64,000 nt of DNA, from assembly GCA_963836005.1 (NCBI GenBank), contig CAWIHS010000001.1, positions 186,001 to 250,000 on the forward strand, in the 5' to 3' direction. Below are positions 17,816 through 26,487 of this stretch, piece after piece (the stretch's first letter is position 1; each line of letters opens with the position of its first letter). This DNA comes from CAWIHS01 sp963836005. GTDB taxonomy: Bacteria > Pseudomonadota > Gammaproteobacteria > GRL18. The notes beneath the pieces were generated by a model. It did no database searches, was not told the DNA's origin, and saw nothing but the letters and a program-made list of their open reading frames with translations. Made by a program: the position numbers and the translations under genes.

Positions 17816-19762
17816 TTATAAAGGCTTTATGCTTTTTTCAATGATCGTTGCATCAAATGCCTCGATCAGTAAAGCTGCCCGAGAATCGTTATAAATAGCA
17901 TCAACAGCCTCCTGCTGTCGTGCTTCTGCCTCAAGCTTATCCCGACGTTGAGGTGTCAGTAATTCATCATTATGTTCATGACATTGACCGATCTTAAGCT
18001 TTACAGGCTGTCCTAATTGTTCCTGCAAATGCTCGCGCATACGCTGCTGCATTTTATCATTGAGCAAATGCATATGCACTGATTCAATGAGTAAATTAAA
18101 AACAATGTGCTGATTTTTATCATCTCTGCTTTTTAATGCACAATGTCTGGCCAGCTGTAGTTCCAGACCGGTCATTTTACAGCTTGCAATCAGCTCATGC
18201 CATTCAGCAGCCAGTTGGGCAGAATTGTACGTTCTAGTTGAAACTGGATCGGATAACGGTTCAGATATGGCAAATTTTTCCTGCATAACGGGTTCAGATA
18301 ATGACGCGGGTTGCTGAGCTTTAGTCTCATCTTCTGGCGCTGTGTCTGAGCACTGAGATTCATAAGCAATAAAGGCCTCATCCGCCTGCGGCAGAAGCGT
18401 CTCGCTATAAGCATCCAATGGCGGTAACTCATGACATTGATACTGGAGTTTATCGGCTGCAGTAGCTTTAGCCGTTTGATTGTCAGCCTGCGAATAAATT
18501 TCATCATTATTCTGCTGCTCTGCTTTTAATAGTTCTGTTTCAGTTAAGGTTGTCTGATCACAGGACTGTGCCGCCTGAAGAATTACGGGAGACTTTTTTT
18601 TTATCCGCCTGGCAACTTTCTTTCCCCTCTGCGCGGTATTATCTGTAATAGCCTCCTGATCATTCAAGGAAAAAGTATTAGCCGGTCTGAAGGCCAGCAT
18701 CCGCAGCAGGATCATTTCAAAGCCGCCCTGCGGCTGCGGCGAATAGGGCAGATCTTTTCGTCCATTAAGCGCTATCTGATAATATAACTGCACATCTTCC
18801 GGGTTCATCAATTGAGCTATAGTCTCGACCGCATCATGGTCGCCCAGGGTGTCATCTATCGCATCAGGTACCTGTTGAAATAAAGCAATACGCTGCAGCA
18901 GAGTAATGATTTCAGCCAGCAAGGTCGTCACGTCGATGCCCTGTTCAGTCAATATTCGGCTTTGTTCAATGAGACTATGACCATCGGCGTGCGCCAGGGC
19001 AGTAAGAATTTCAAACACTCGATCCTTCTGTACACAGCCCAGCATGGCCTCGATATCACTTAGATTCAGCTGTCCGCCAGTGTATGCTATGGACTGATCC
19101 AGCAGACTTAGTGCATCACGCATAGAACCATCCGCGGCAACCGCCAGGGGTTTCAATGCGGCAGTGTCATAGTTAAGCTGCTCAGCATCAAGAACCTGCC
19201 GCAGTTGCTGTTCAATTTGCTGAATTGTCAGGCGTTTAAGGTTAAACTGTAAACAACGGGATAGTATTGTAACCGGCAATTTTTGCGGATCAGTCGTCGC
19301 CAGGAGGAATTTAACATGCGGCGGCGGTTCTTCAAGCGTCTTCAGTAAGGCATTAAAACTATGCCCTGATAGCATATGCACTTCATCTATCAGATAGATT
19401 TTAAAGCGTCCGCGGGTTGGTGCGTACTGAACATTTTCCAGCAGTTCGCGAGTATCCTCCACCTTGGTTCGGGAAGCCGCATCCACTTCTATCAGATCAA
19501 CAAAACGTCCCTCATCAATTTCACTGCAGGATGAACACTTGCCGCAGGGAGCAGCGGTGATTCCCTGTTCACAGTTGAGGGCCCTGGCCAATACTCTGGC
19601 TACTGTTGTTTTCCCCACTCCGCGGGTACCACTAAACAGATACGCATGATGCAGACGTCCAGTGTCAAGCGCATTGGTCAGAGCTTTGAGCACATGTTCC
19701 TGCCCCATCATCGAAGTAAATGATTTAGGACGGTATTTTCGGGCCAGTACCTGGTATTTCAT
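17816..19762 (-). CDS. dnaX: DNA polymerase III tau/gamma subunit
   Basis: A 648-residue clamp-loader ATPase. The AAA+ core has Walker A GTRGVGKTTVAR, a four-cysteine zinc module (CEQGITAAPCGKCSSC), Walker B-like LIDEVHML and sensor SRC; the variable linker and C-terminal tau domains follow from about residue 385. At codons 387-390 the message reads ATA AAA AAA AAG, a slippery A run. A -1 shift there would give about 11 more codons and a stop at 18558-18560, making a gamma-like product of about 401 residues. It heads the unit dnaX-ybaB-recR. Confidence 0.95.
   Translation of the reverse strand: MKYQVLARKYRPKSFTSMMGQEHVLKALTNALDTGRLHHAYLFSGTRGVGKTTVARVLARALNCEQGITAAPCGKCSSCSEIDEGRFVDLIEVDAASRTKVEDTRELLENVQYAPTRGRFKIYLIDEVHMLSGHSFNALLKTLEEPPPHVKFLLATTDPQKLPVTILSRCLQFNLKRLTIQQIEQQLRQVLDAEQLNYDTAALKPLAVAADGSMRDALSLLDQSIAYTGGQLNLSDIEAMLGCVQKDRVFEILTALAHADGHSLIEQSRILTEQGIDVTTLLAEIITLLQRIALFQQVPDAIDDTLGDHDAVETIAQLMNPEDVQLYYQIALNGRKDLPYSPQPQGGFEMILLRMLAFRPANTFSLNDQEAITDNTAQRGKKVARRIKKKSPVILQAAQSCDQTTLTETELLKAEQQNNDEIYSQADNQTAKATAADKLQYQCHELPPLDAYSETLLPQADEAFIAYESQCSDTAPEDETKAQQPASLSEPVMQEKFAISEPLSDPVSTRTYNSAQLAAEWHELIASCKMTGLELQLARHCALKSRDDKNQHIVFNLLIESVHMHLLNDKMQQRMREHLQEQLGQPVKLKIGQCHEHNDELLTPQRRDKLEAEARQQEAVDAIYNDSRAALLIEAFDATIIEKSIKPL
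18558..18602 (-). other. Candidate programmed -1 frameshift site producing DnaX gamma
   Basis: Nine A residues then G (18602 down to 18593) in the dnaX message include the heptamer A AAA AAG in the 0 frame. The -1 frame meets TGA after 11 codons. SD-like AGAGGGGAAAG and AGGCGG sequences lie just upstream, as in the well-known E. coli site. The position, at the end of clamp-loader domain III, matches where gamma should end. Transcriptional slippage on A9 is an alternative route. Confidence 0.65.
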
Positions 19763-19850
19763 CTAATGGAGTATTTTGTATTAGCAAAGAAAAGCGTAAT
19801 GCATACTTTAACGGAAAAAACTGATTTTAGAAAGTATCAAAAGAAGAGGT

Positions 19851-19888
19851 AAAAAAAGCACCGAACGGAAACCTCCATCCAGTGCTTT
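19851..19888 (-). terminator. Intrinsic terminator downstream of the exosortase-substrate pseudogene
   Basis: Read on the minus strand, AAAGCAC (19888-19882) pairs with GTGCTTT (19861-19855), followed by an uninterrupted run of seven T. It ends the minus-strand transcript before the dnaX promoter region. Confidence 0.6.
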
Positions 19889-19927
19889 AGAATAAACCAG
19901 ATATATTCTGCTTAGGTCTTACGTCAA

Positions 19928-20862
19928 CTATTTTGCTGATTCATCCTGATTCCGGGCGATCAATGCCAGCTTCATAGACATGCATATCAACATCCACTCA
20001 GACATGGTTGTGGGATTGGCCTGGCATTCCCGCCTGGTACTACATTGGCACTATCTTCATCATCTTCAGATTGATCACCATCATCATTATTGGCTGATGA
20101 ATCCAGATCATTTTGATCAGCAGCGACTACCTGTGCGGTGTTCTTGTATTCACCCTTGGCTTCAACCACTGCATCAAAATACAGGCTCAAAGTAGCACCA
20201 TTGGCAATACTCAGATCACTCCAGGTAATAGTACTATTCTGCAGGTCACCAGCATTACTGATATTGCTAATACCGCTATAGCCATCTGGTACCATATCCT
20301 TTACCGCTACACCACTAGCATTGCCTGGACCAGCGTTGGACACTGCTATTGTGAAGGTCACCACATCTCCCACCTCTGGTGAGTTATATCGATATCATCC
20401 CCTTTTCCGGCAACGCGATTGTTGGCCGTTCCAAAGTCATCATCACCTGGAACAGTTCCCATGTACATTGGGTTTGGTGTTGAAGAAAATACAGGAATTG
20501 TATGTGCAGCCTAGCCATAGCTGCTCGGTAAATCGCCCATATCTGTTTTTTCACCTGCATTACAGGCCAGAGATTCAGCATCACCACTGGAACCATCAAA
20601 CGATGCAGCCAGGACCATGGAACCATCAGATAAATCCAGCGTCAGGATTTTTCTTCCTTCGCCTCAAGCACCCTGATCTTCTTCGGTATAAAGCAACCCA
20701 GCTGCTGCATACGTCAATCCCTCTGAATCTGCCGCCAAACTCATTTCCTGGGCAAAAGTCGTCATGCCAGTTGCCAGATCAATTTCATAAATATCGGCAT
20801 TGCCGCTGGAGCCTTTACAGGTTTTCGCAGCTTAGGAGGAGATTGCAGACCCGACGCGCAAT
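19928..20862 (-). pseudogene. Degraded exosortase H substrate: DUF11 surface protein with IPTL-type sorting signal
   Basis: Minus-strand fragments in three frames join into one decayed protein. From about 20830: GNADIYEIDLATGMTTFA, then KILTLDLSDGSMVLAASFDG and GEKTDMGDLPSSYG, an in-frame TAG at 20511-20513, then SSTPNPMYMGTVPGDDDF; after a shift, a DUF11 domain (GDVVTFTIAVSNAGPGNASG, ending in an Asp-rich stretch); after another shift at about 20015, PTTMSEWMLICMSMKLALIA plus an Arg-containing tail. This last block matches the tripartite IPTLxxW C-terminal sorting signal. The 5' part is missing. At least two frameshifts and one stop make it non-functional. Confidence 0.75.
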
Positions 20863-20902
20863 AATGAGAAGCGGATTTGAACGATGTCCTGGAAAGGATA
20901 AA

Positions 20903-21511
20903 TTAATTAATCGACAAATCCTGGTTTTGTATATTCTCTTTTTTAGAAATAATGCTAGCTAATACCTGATTTTCTAACCCCACCCAAAGTATGATGGGAA
21001 CTAAGGAAGGAAGAATCAAAAAACCCAGTTGAGAGCCTAAGGAAATGAAAAATTTTCCCCACGAGGAAAGTTCAAAATAAGCAGCATAAGCACCATTAAA
21101 CTCAAACAGCAAATGCCGGGTTATATCAAAACAAATTCCCCAGGTTTGAGTCATTAAAGTGATAAAATAAGCGATGAATACATGCCATATTTTTTCCATA
21201 TAGTCACCTTTTACAGCAAATGTCAAAGCAAGAAACAATGGAAATCCATAGATATATTTCAGCGGATTAATTTCGAAAGCTAATTGCCCTTTAGGATCAC
21301 CCTCGACAGAGAAACAGGTTACAACTTCAATTAAATCATTTCTTAAATTGATAGCTTGAATAAAACGAGGAAAGTTATCGGTCATCACTGCATTTACAGT
21401 TTTAGCCAGAAACAGTGATAAAAAAGGTGAGGCTGAATACAGTATCAGCATAAAAATTACAAACAGGGCCATGACTTTAAGGACAAACAGTACTACACCA
21501 CGATTTGTCAT
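20903..21511 (-). CDS. Probable exosortase H-associated membrane protein
   Basis: About 202 residues with an N-terminal transmembrane helix (VLFVLKVMALFVIFMLILY) and three or four further hydrophobic segments. The start ATG at 21511 overlaps the stop of the upstream exosortase fragment by four bases (ATGA), so the two were one operon. Its layout and position next to an exosortase remnant match the membrane protein that accompanies XrtH in IPTL-CTERM systems. The family name rests on memory of that context, not on a search. The frame is intact, unlike its neighbours. Confidence 0.55.
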   Translation of the reverse strand: MTNRGVVLFVLKVMALFVIFMLILYSASPFLSLFLAKTVNAVMTDNFPRFIQAINLRNDLIEVVTCFSVEGDPKGQLAFEINPLKYIYGFPLFLALTFAVKGDYMEKIWHVFIAYFITLMTQTWGICFDITRHLLFEFNGAYAAYFELSSWGKFFISLGSQLGFLILPSLVPIILWVGLENQVLASIISKKENIQNQDLSIN

Positions 21512-21729
21512 GACACGCATTCTGTATTGGCATGTTTTACCTGATTTAATGATCGTAACCAGAAAACAAACACTATCAGCACATCAAGCATAATCAATGC
21601 TTGCCAGATATAGCCATGCGCCCAGTTAAAAATCGTCTCATTCCATCGACCTATATAGAAAAGACTAATAATTTGTATAATATTTAGCAACTGATTTGTC
21701 TCTGCAATTAATATCTGAATATGCATCAT
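21508..21729 (-). pseudogene. C-terminal fragment of an exosortase (XrtH-like), 5'-truncated
   Basis: A 73-residue frame carrying the end of an exosortase: NIIQIISLFYIGRWNETIFN followed by WAHGYIWQALIML and a final WLRSL. The conserved catalytic His is in the WAH motif; the conserved Arg expected in NxxRI is Gln here. The N-terminal helices and the catalytic Cys are absent: the frame begins 20 bases after the stop of the GGDEF-EAL gene. I read it as a remnant, not as an independent small protein. Confidence 0.65.
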
Positions 21730-21748
21730 GGCAGGTAAACACCCGCTG

Positions 21749-24568
21749 TTAATTTTTCAACGGCCCGGGTTTTCCTATGTGATATCCTTGTGCGTAATCA
21801 ATATTATATTCTTTCAAAAGATTCAATATGTGATCATTTTCAACAAACTCAGCTATAGTTTGTTTGCCCAGAGCATGAGACACATCTGAAATTGCTTTGA
21901 CAAATATTTTATCTTCGTGGTTTTTATCTATTCTTCTGATAAATGAGCCATCAATTTTAATAAAATCTACCGGTAGATTTTTTATGTAAGAAAAAGACGC
22001 AAAACCCACACCGAAATCATCCAGTGCAAATTTACATCCAAGACTTTTAATATCCTGGATTAATAACTGGGCCGATGTTAAATTAGAAATAGCAGAGGTT
22101 TCTGTCAGCTCAAGGATAATGTTTTCAGCTTTTACACCGGGAAGGTTCAACAGGCGTTTAATTTCAGTTTGAATGTCTTTATCATTTAAAGAACGTCCTG
22201 ATAAATTAATCGCCAGTTTTATATCCTTACCAGCATCCTGAAATTCAAGATGTTTCTGAACAGCTTTATTTAACACAATTTTATCAATTTCACCAATAAG
22301 AGCGAGTTCTTCAGCATATTCAATAAACTCTCCAGGCATAATAATGTTTTTTTCATCGAATTCAAAAATAATTCTCACAAGGCATTCATAATGAGAAATA
22401 GTTCTGGATTTAAGATTCATAATAGGTTGATAATACAACACAAAGGAATCGCTTCGAATAGCCTCATCAAGGATACCTTTCCAGTATATTTTGTCAGTTA
22501 ATCTTGCCTGATACTCTTCTGAATTTGAAAAAACATGGTACTGACCAAACCCTGAATCTTTGGCTTTATACATGGCCAGATCTGCGTTTGCCAGTAATTC
22601 ACTTCTGTTTGTTCCATTGTGAGGATAAACGGCAATTCCAACACTGGAACTGACTGTGTATGCATCATCAACACCCTCTACAATAATTGATGATAATGCC
22701 CTGTTTATTTTTAAAGCTAAAACTTCAATACCATTTGGTTTTGAATCTGGTATTACAATGGTAAATTCATCTCCACCAACTCGACACAGCAAATCAGTTT
22801 CTCGAGTTATACTCTGTAATTTATCGGAGACTTTTTGTAATAATACATCTCCCATATGATGCCCCTGAGTATCATTAATAATTTTAAATTGATCCAGATC
22901 CAGATAAAATAAAGCGACTTGTTTGTTATATCGTTCAGCTTGAGTAAGTATTTTGTCAAACTCGTTGTTAAAGTGTCTTCGATTGCTCAAACTGGTCAAA
23001 TGATCATGCGTTGCCAGCCAGAGCATTTGTTCTTCTGCAATCTTACGTTCGGAAATATCGAGACCCAGAGTCAGAATAACCGGATAATTATTTTCATCTC
23101 TATAAATAGCCGAATGCAGCCAGGATACATGATGGGTTTTACCATCTGAAGTCGGCACATTTTCATCAAATTGCAGGATACTGTCTATTTGTCCCTTTCT
23201 TAATAAATCAAGGTTTTGTCTGTTTTCAATATCACTGTAGTTAATATAATCATCAAATCTCTTGCCTATAGCATCATGCATTTTTCCGTCTAACAGTTTG
23301 ATGCCTCTTTGATTAATAGTTAAAATTTTAGCATTGTAATTTTGCGTCAGAATAATAATTGGCGCCGTATCAAATAGTTTTTGTATAAAATCTTTTTCAG
23401 TTTTTAACTCCTGACTTTGTTTTGTCAACAGCTCGGTATTTTCAGTAACATCTTTTTCCAGTTCTTCCAGTTGACTGGTTAATTGTTGAGTCGTTGACAG
23501 TAACATATCTATTTCATCATAACCAAAATTTGATTTGCGATAAGTTTGCAAAATCCTACGTACCTTTTGAAACTGATGTACGGCCAGCAAAGGTAACAAA
23601 TCTGATAGACTATGAATTCGTTTTAAAGATGAGTTAATCAGCAGAAAAAGGATAAGCATCGTTATCAATAAACTTATGATCCCTGAAACAAAGACCTTGG
23701 CTATATATCCGAACAGCTGATCTATTTGTTGGGTAACATCATCAATGATGATAAAAAATGCTGATTCCTGACTATCTCCATTTACCGGATATATTTTTAT
23801 ATTATAAGTCCGTCCCTGATAATCAATATTACGACTTTTTGATTTTAGATCATCAAAAGTGTATTGCTGTTCGATAAGTTCATAGACAGGTTTAATTAGT
23901 GTCGAGTTGGTGACTGCAGATAAGGTATATGGAAGTTTTTCGTCACTAGAATGATTCTTTTTATAGGTCAGGATTCCAATATCAGTACCAGTGGCATTTT
24001 TATATTCAATGATACTGTCCGCCAGTGAACGTCCAATGCTCAAGGTACCCGATGATTTGAATGCAGATATCACTGGCACGGTGACTATACTGAAACATTG
24101 TTCAGAACAAATCACCGAATGTATGGGTTTCTCTTCCTGCAGCACCCGGTCATTTGAGTATTGCGATTTTTTTTCCGGAATCCCCCAACGTTGCAGTAAT
24201 TTTCCGTTGGAATCATGGAAAACTGCAAAATCAAGCCCCCAGATCAATTGCCATTGATCCCAGTTGTAATTTAAAATTTCTTTAACCTGCTCCTTTCGTT
24301 GAACTGTTGACTGCTCACTATTTTCAGTTACTAACTTTTCTGTTACTAACATTGTTTCGGACAATTGTTCCAGAATCATGGCTGATTTGTCGACCAGTGT
24401 TTTAGCAATGTGAATATAATATTGCTGCGCTTCTTCTCTCTGGTGATTAAATGTTTCAGTTGAATCAAGATAAACGAGATAAGCCAGCAAAGCATGAACA
24501 AAGATTAATACGCTGCTTATGACCAGAGCCAGTTTCCATTTTAAACTTATCAGTTTGTTTTTCAGCAT
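21749..24568 (-). CDS. Membrane sensor with PAS, GGDEF and EAL domains
   Basis: A 939-residue c-di-GMP signalling protein. The order is: transmembrane helix 1 (about 13-33), a periplasmic Cache-like sensor (about 34-285), helix 2 (about 290-313), a coiled coil, PAS (about 390-510), GGDEF (intact RVGGDEF near 598) and EAL. The EAL signature reads ECL, but the metal and catalytic residues (INLSG, ELTET, DDFGVG, KIDGSF, AEFVEN) are kept, so both activities are possible. It is third in a minus-strand cassette after a PstS-like protein and a porin, suggesting that it senses a ligand linked to them. Its end abuts the exosortase fragment. Confidence 0.85.
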   Translation of the reverse strand: MLKNKLISLKWKLALVISSVLIFVHALLAYLVYLDSTETFNHQREEAQQYYIHIAKTLVDKSAMILEQLSETMLVTEKLVTENSEQSTVQRKEQVKEILNYNWDQWQLIWGLDFAVFHDSNGKLLQRWGIPEKKSQYSNDRVLQEEKPIHSVICSEQCFSIVTVPVISAFKSSGTLSIGRSLADSIIEYKNATGTDIGILTYKKNHSSDEKLPYTLSAVTNSTLIKPVYELIEQQYTFDDLKSKSRNIDYQGRTYNIKIYPVNGDSQESAFFIIIDDVTQQIDQLFGYIAKVFVSGIISLLITMLILFLLINSSLKRIHSLSDLLPLLAVHQFQKVRRILQTYRKSNFGYDEIDMLLSTTQQLTSQLEELEKDVTENTELLTKQSQELKTEKDFIQKLFDTAPIIILTQNYNAKILTINQRGIKLLDGKMHDAIGKRFDDYINYSDIENRQNLDLLRKGQIDSILQFDENVPTSDGKTHHVSWLHSAIYRDENNYPVILTLGLDISERKIAEEQMLWLATHDHLTSLSNRRHFNNEFDKILTQAERYNKQVALFYLDLDQFKIINDTQGHHMGDVLLQKVSDKLQSITRETDLLCRVGGDEFTIVIPDSKPNGIEVLALKINRALSSIIVEGVDDAYTVSSSVGIAVYPHNGTNRSELLANADLAMYKAKDSGFGQYHVFSNSEEYQARLTDKIYWKGILDEAIRSDSFVLYYQPIMNLKSRTISHYECLVRIIFEFDEKNIIMPGEFIEYAEELALIGEIDKIVLNKAVQKHLEFQDAGKDIKLAINLSGRSLNDKDIQTEIKRLLNLPGVKAENIILELTETSAISNLTSAQLLIQDIKSLGCKFALDDFGVGFASFSYIKNLPVDFIKIDGSFIRRIDKNHEDKIFVKAISDVSHALGKQTIAEFVENDHILNLLKEYNIDYAQGYHIGKPGPLKN

Positions 24569-24583
24569 ATTAAAGTACTTGAC

Positions 24584-24746
24584 ACTAAATAAGCGTTCCT
24601 AAAAGCTGTCCATTTAGTACAGGACCCTGCGATACATCAATGTAACTTTTGTTATTAAAGTAAATGATACACATATGAACGAAATGAAGTATTGCAGCGT
24701 CTTTAGCGATGTTCCACTACTTTTGGACGCTATTCTCGAACAGCTA
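24584..24746. repeat. MITE-like repeat E2
   Basis: Homologous to E1: it begins CTAAATAAGCGTTC, ends near CGAACAGCTAAT, and shares an interior CCTGCGATACATCA and GAAATGAAGTATTGCAGCG. It is fused directly to a partial D-type repeat (D3), making a composite between the GGDEF-EAL gene and the porin gene. Confidence 0.65.
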
Positions 24747-24848
24747 ATGACAAATTATTGAAAATGCTGCAAATAAAACATCACACCTTTTCTTCTCATT
24801 CCATAATTATAACCAGGGTGGCTATTTACATATGGAAACAATTTAGAA
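24741..24848. repeat. Repeat D3, overlapping the porin stop codon
   Basis: It shares AATGACAAATTATTGAAAATG, CCTTTTCTT, AACCAGGGTGGCTATTTA and TGGAAACAATTTAG with copies D1, D2 and D4. The terminal sequence read on the minus strand, CTAAATTGTTTCCAT, contains the TAA that ends the porin gene. Confidence 0.6.
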
Positions 24849-26048
24849 ACGAAACGATGCCTGGAAAGCAAATATATCCCAATGCTGACGTGTTTTGCTA
24901 CGATCCGGGTTATCTGCGCTGGTCAGCCATGATGTACCATTCATAGAATGATATTCAGCCTGGAGCATAATAGAAGGATTGATATCCCAGCGCAGACCAA
25001 CCATCGTGTCTTTGGCAAAGACCATATGTGCAGGCAGGCCAATTGATGCATTTCTGTTACCGTTTTTGTCATCTATATCCAGATAATCCTCACTATAACG
25101 AGCATACACTTTCCATTTATTTTTTAAGCGGTAATCAGCTTGTACATACCAACTTTCACTGACTGGAGAATAATCGGGGTATAAAGGACCAAAGTCCTTA
25201 AATTCATTAAACAGCTTGAGATATTCAAACGTCAAACTGAGTTTTTCGCCATTAAACTGGGCCGAACCAATTAATGGTTTGTAGTGCATACTGCCATCAC
25301 TAAACAGATCATTGATTCCCGGCTTATATTCCAGAAAAGTATCTGCATAACTCAGTGCAAAAACATATCTGCCTTCATTGATAGAATAATTCAACTGCCC
25401 GGCAAAAGAAGTGCTGGATGTATTAGTCGTCAATTCACCTGTAGGATAGACGGGTATAACAGGCGTGGGGTAAGGTATTGCTGTCCTGAGTAATTCATCA
25501 TTATCGTTGCGGGCCCGGCCAGCATTTAATTTTATGCTCAGGTTACTATTGTTAATCTGGTGCTGTGCATAAAGTTGTGCTCCATCCAGAGAAATAAACA
25601 GTGAACGGTTACGATCATAATATATACCCTGAGGCAGAATAATGGATGGTCGGGTAAATGCTACATCCCGGGTTTCATTATACAGGCCCAATGGATTTTT
25701 TACTCTTCCCACTCGCAGTCCAAAGCGTCCGTGCTGATAATTATGTAAGGTCAGATCAGCAAAGCCATAGTCCAGTTCTAAACTCCCGGTATCCACCTCC
25801 CCTGCACGCCTATATAAGCCCTGAAATGAAAAGCCAAGATTTTGCAGAGGCTGATAGAACAGGTTCAAACCAATTTCTGTGAGACCGAAAGACCACTGAT
25901 CATTACTTTCACCATAAAAGTTGTTATCACTTGTGCGGATCGCAGTCTGGGTGAGAAACCCATGTATGCTGGCATTTTCTGAAAGTTCATAAGCATAACC
26001 ATTCAAAGAGAACAGAATAATAATTAGGCATTGTAAAAATTTATTCAT
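24843..26048 (-). CDS. Outer-membrane porin-like beta-barrel protein
   Basis: About 401 residues: signal peptide (MNKFLQCLIIILFSLNGYA), then alternating amphipathic strands and the terminal Phe (FQASFRF) expected of outer-membrane barrels. The start is the ATG at 26048, which overlaps the end of the upstream PstS-like gene by 8 bases; the longer frame to 26129 lacks a signal sequence at its beginning. It probably supplies the channel for the ligand handled by the PstS-like protein and sensed by the GGDEF-EAL protein downstream. The stop codon lies in repeat D3. Confidence 0.75.
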   Translation of the reverse strand: MNKFLQCLIIILFSLNGYAYELSENASIHGFLTQTAIRTSDNNFYGESNDQWSFGLTEIGLNLFYQPLQNLGFSFQGLYRRAGEVDTGSLELDYGFADLTLHNYQHGRFGLRVGRVKNPLGLYNETRDVAFTRPSIILPQGIYYDRNRSLFISLDGAQLYAQHQINNSNLSIKLNAGRARNDNDELLRTAIPYPTPVIPVYPTGELTTNTSSTSFAGQLNYSINEGRYVFALSYADTFLEYKPGINDLFSDGSMHYKPLIGSAQFNGEKLSLTFEYLKLFNEFKDFGPLYPDYSPVSESWYVQADYRLKNKWKVYARYSEDYLDIDDKNGNRNASIGLPAHMVFAKDTMVGLRWDINPSIMLQAEYHSMNGTSWLTSADNPDRSKTRQHWDIFAFQASFRF

Positions 26049-26487
26049 ATTCAAGTACCCTGATATTCTTTTCTTGCAGCTTTGTGTCGCTATAACCAAT
26101 AGAATCCGGTGTGGTTGATAGCTTATCAATCATCTCCTGTTCAGAATGTACAATCGATGGAGCCGTGCCGGTACCGGAAAAAATAGCCCGGTCCCAGATC
26201 CGTCTAAACTGATGCGGAAACATATTAAGCCTGGTTTTGGTAAATTTGCGGTGTAGACTATGATTATCAGGCAAAACAAAGACATGGATCTTATTGCCAT
26301 TGGGCCAGTATCTTTGCCTCATAGCAAAAATAGCACGGATATCTGCCAATGAAAGATCATCCTCAGGTACATTTTTATTGACCACTATTTCAACTGCATA
26401 ACATTTGGATATGAACAGAAGACTGAGCAGCAAAACAAGTGCTAACTGAATTAGGGTCGTATTAAGGTTACTGCCAATGCGAATCAT
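26041..26487 (-). CDS. Small PstS-like periplasmic substrate-binding protein
   Basis: A 148-residue protein with a signal peptide (LIQLALVLLLSLLFISKCYA) and a short phosphate-binding-protein-like domain: LSLADIRAIFAMRQRYWPNG, then RRIWDRAIFSGTG and DSIGYSD, as in compact PstS-family proteins (about 140-150 residues) found beside porins and sensor proteins. It is too short to be a classical two-lobe binding protein for an ABC transporter, and no pst permease is nearby; a sensory accessory role is more likely. First gene of the three-gene cassette. Confidence 0.7.
   Translation of the reverse strand: MIRIGSNLNTTLIQLALVLLLSLLFISKCYAVEIVVNKNVPEDDLSLADIRAIFAMRQRYWPNGNKIHVFVLPDNHSLHRKFTKTRLNMFPHQFRRIWDRAIFSGTGTAPSIVHSEQEMIDKLSTTPDSIGYSDTKLQEKNIRVLEYE

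Noticed and set aside
18190..18507. 105-codon alternative frame in the dnaX 3' half
   Set aside because: It is in an alternative frame inside the variable linker of dnaX and has no start signal; the real gamma product would end at 18558, before this frame.
20321..20962. 213-codon plus-strand open frame
   Set aside because: It is the shadow of the minus-strand exosortase-substrate pseudogene; composition is Pro/His/Gln-rich without family resemblance, and no ribosome site is seen.
21749..24568. Loss of phosphodiesterase activity because the EAL motif reads ECL
   Set aside because: The Glu and all other metal/catalytic residues are present; the middle residue varies in active enzymes. The same holds for EIL in the protein at 58679.
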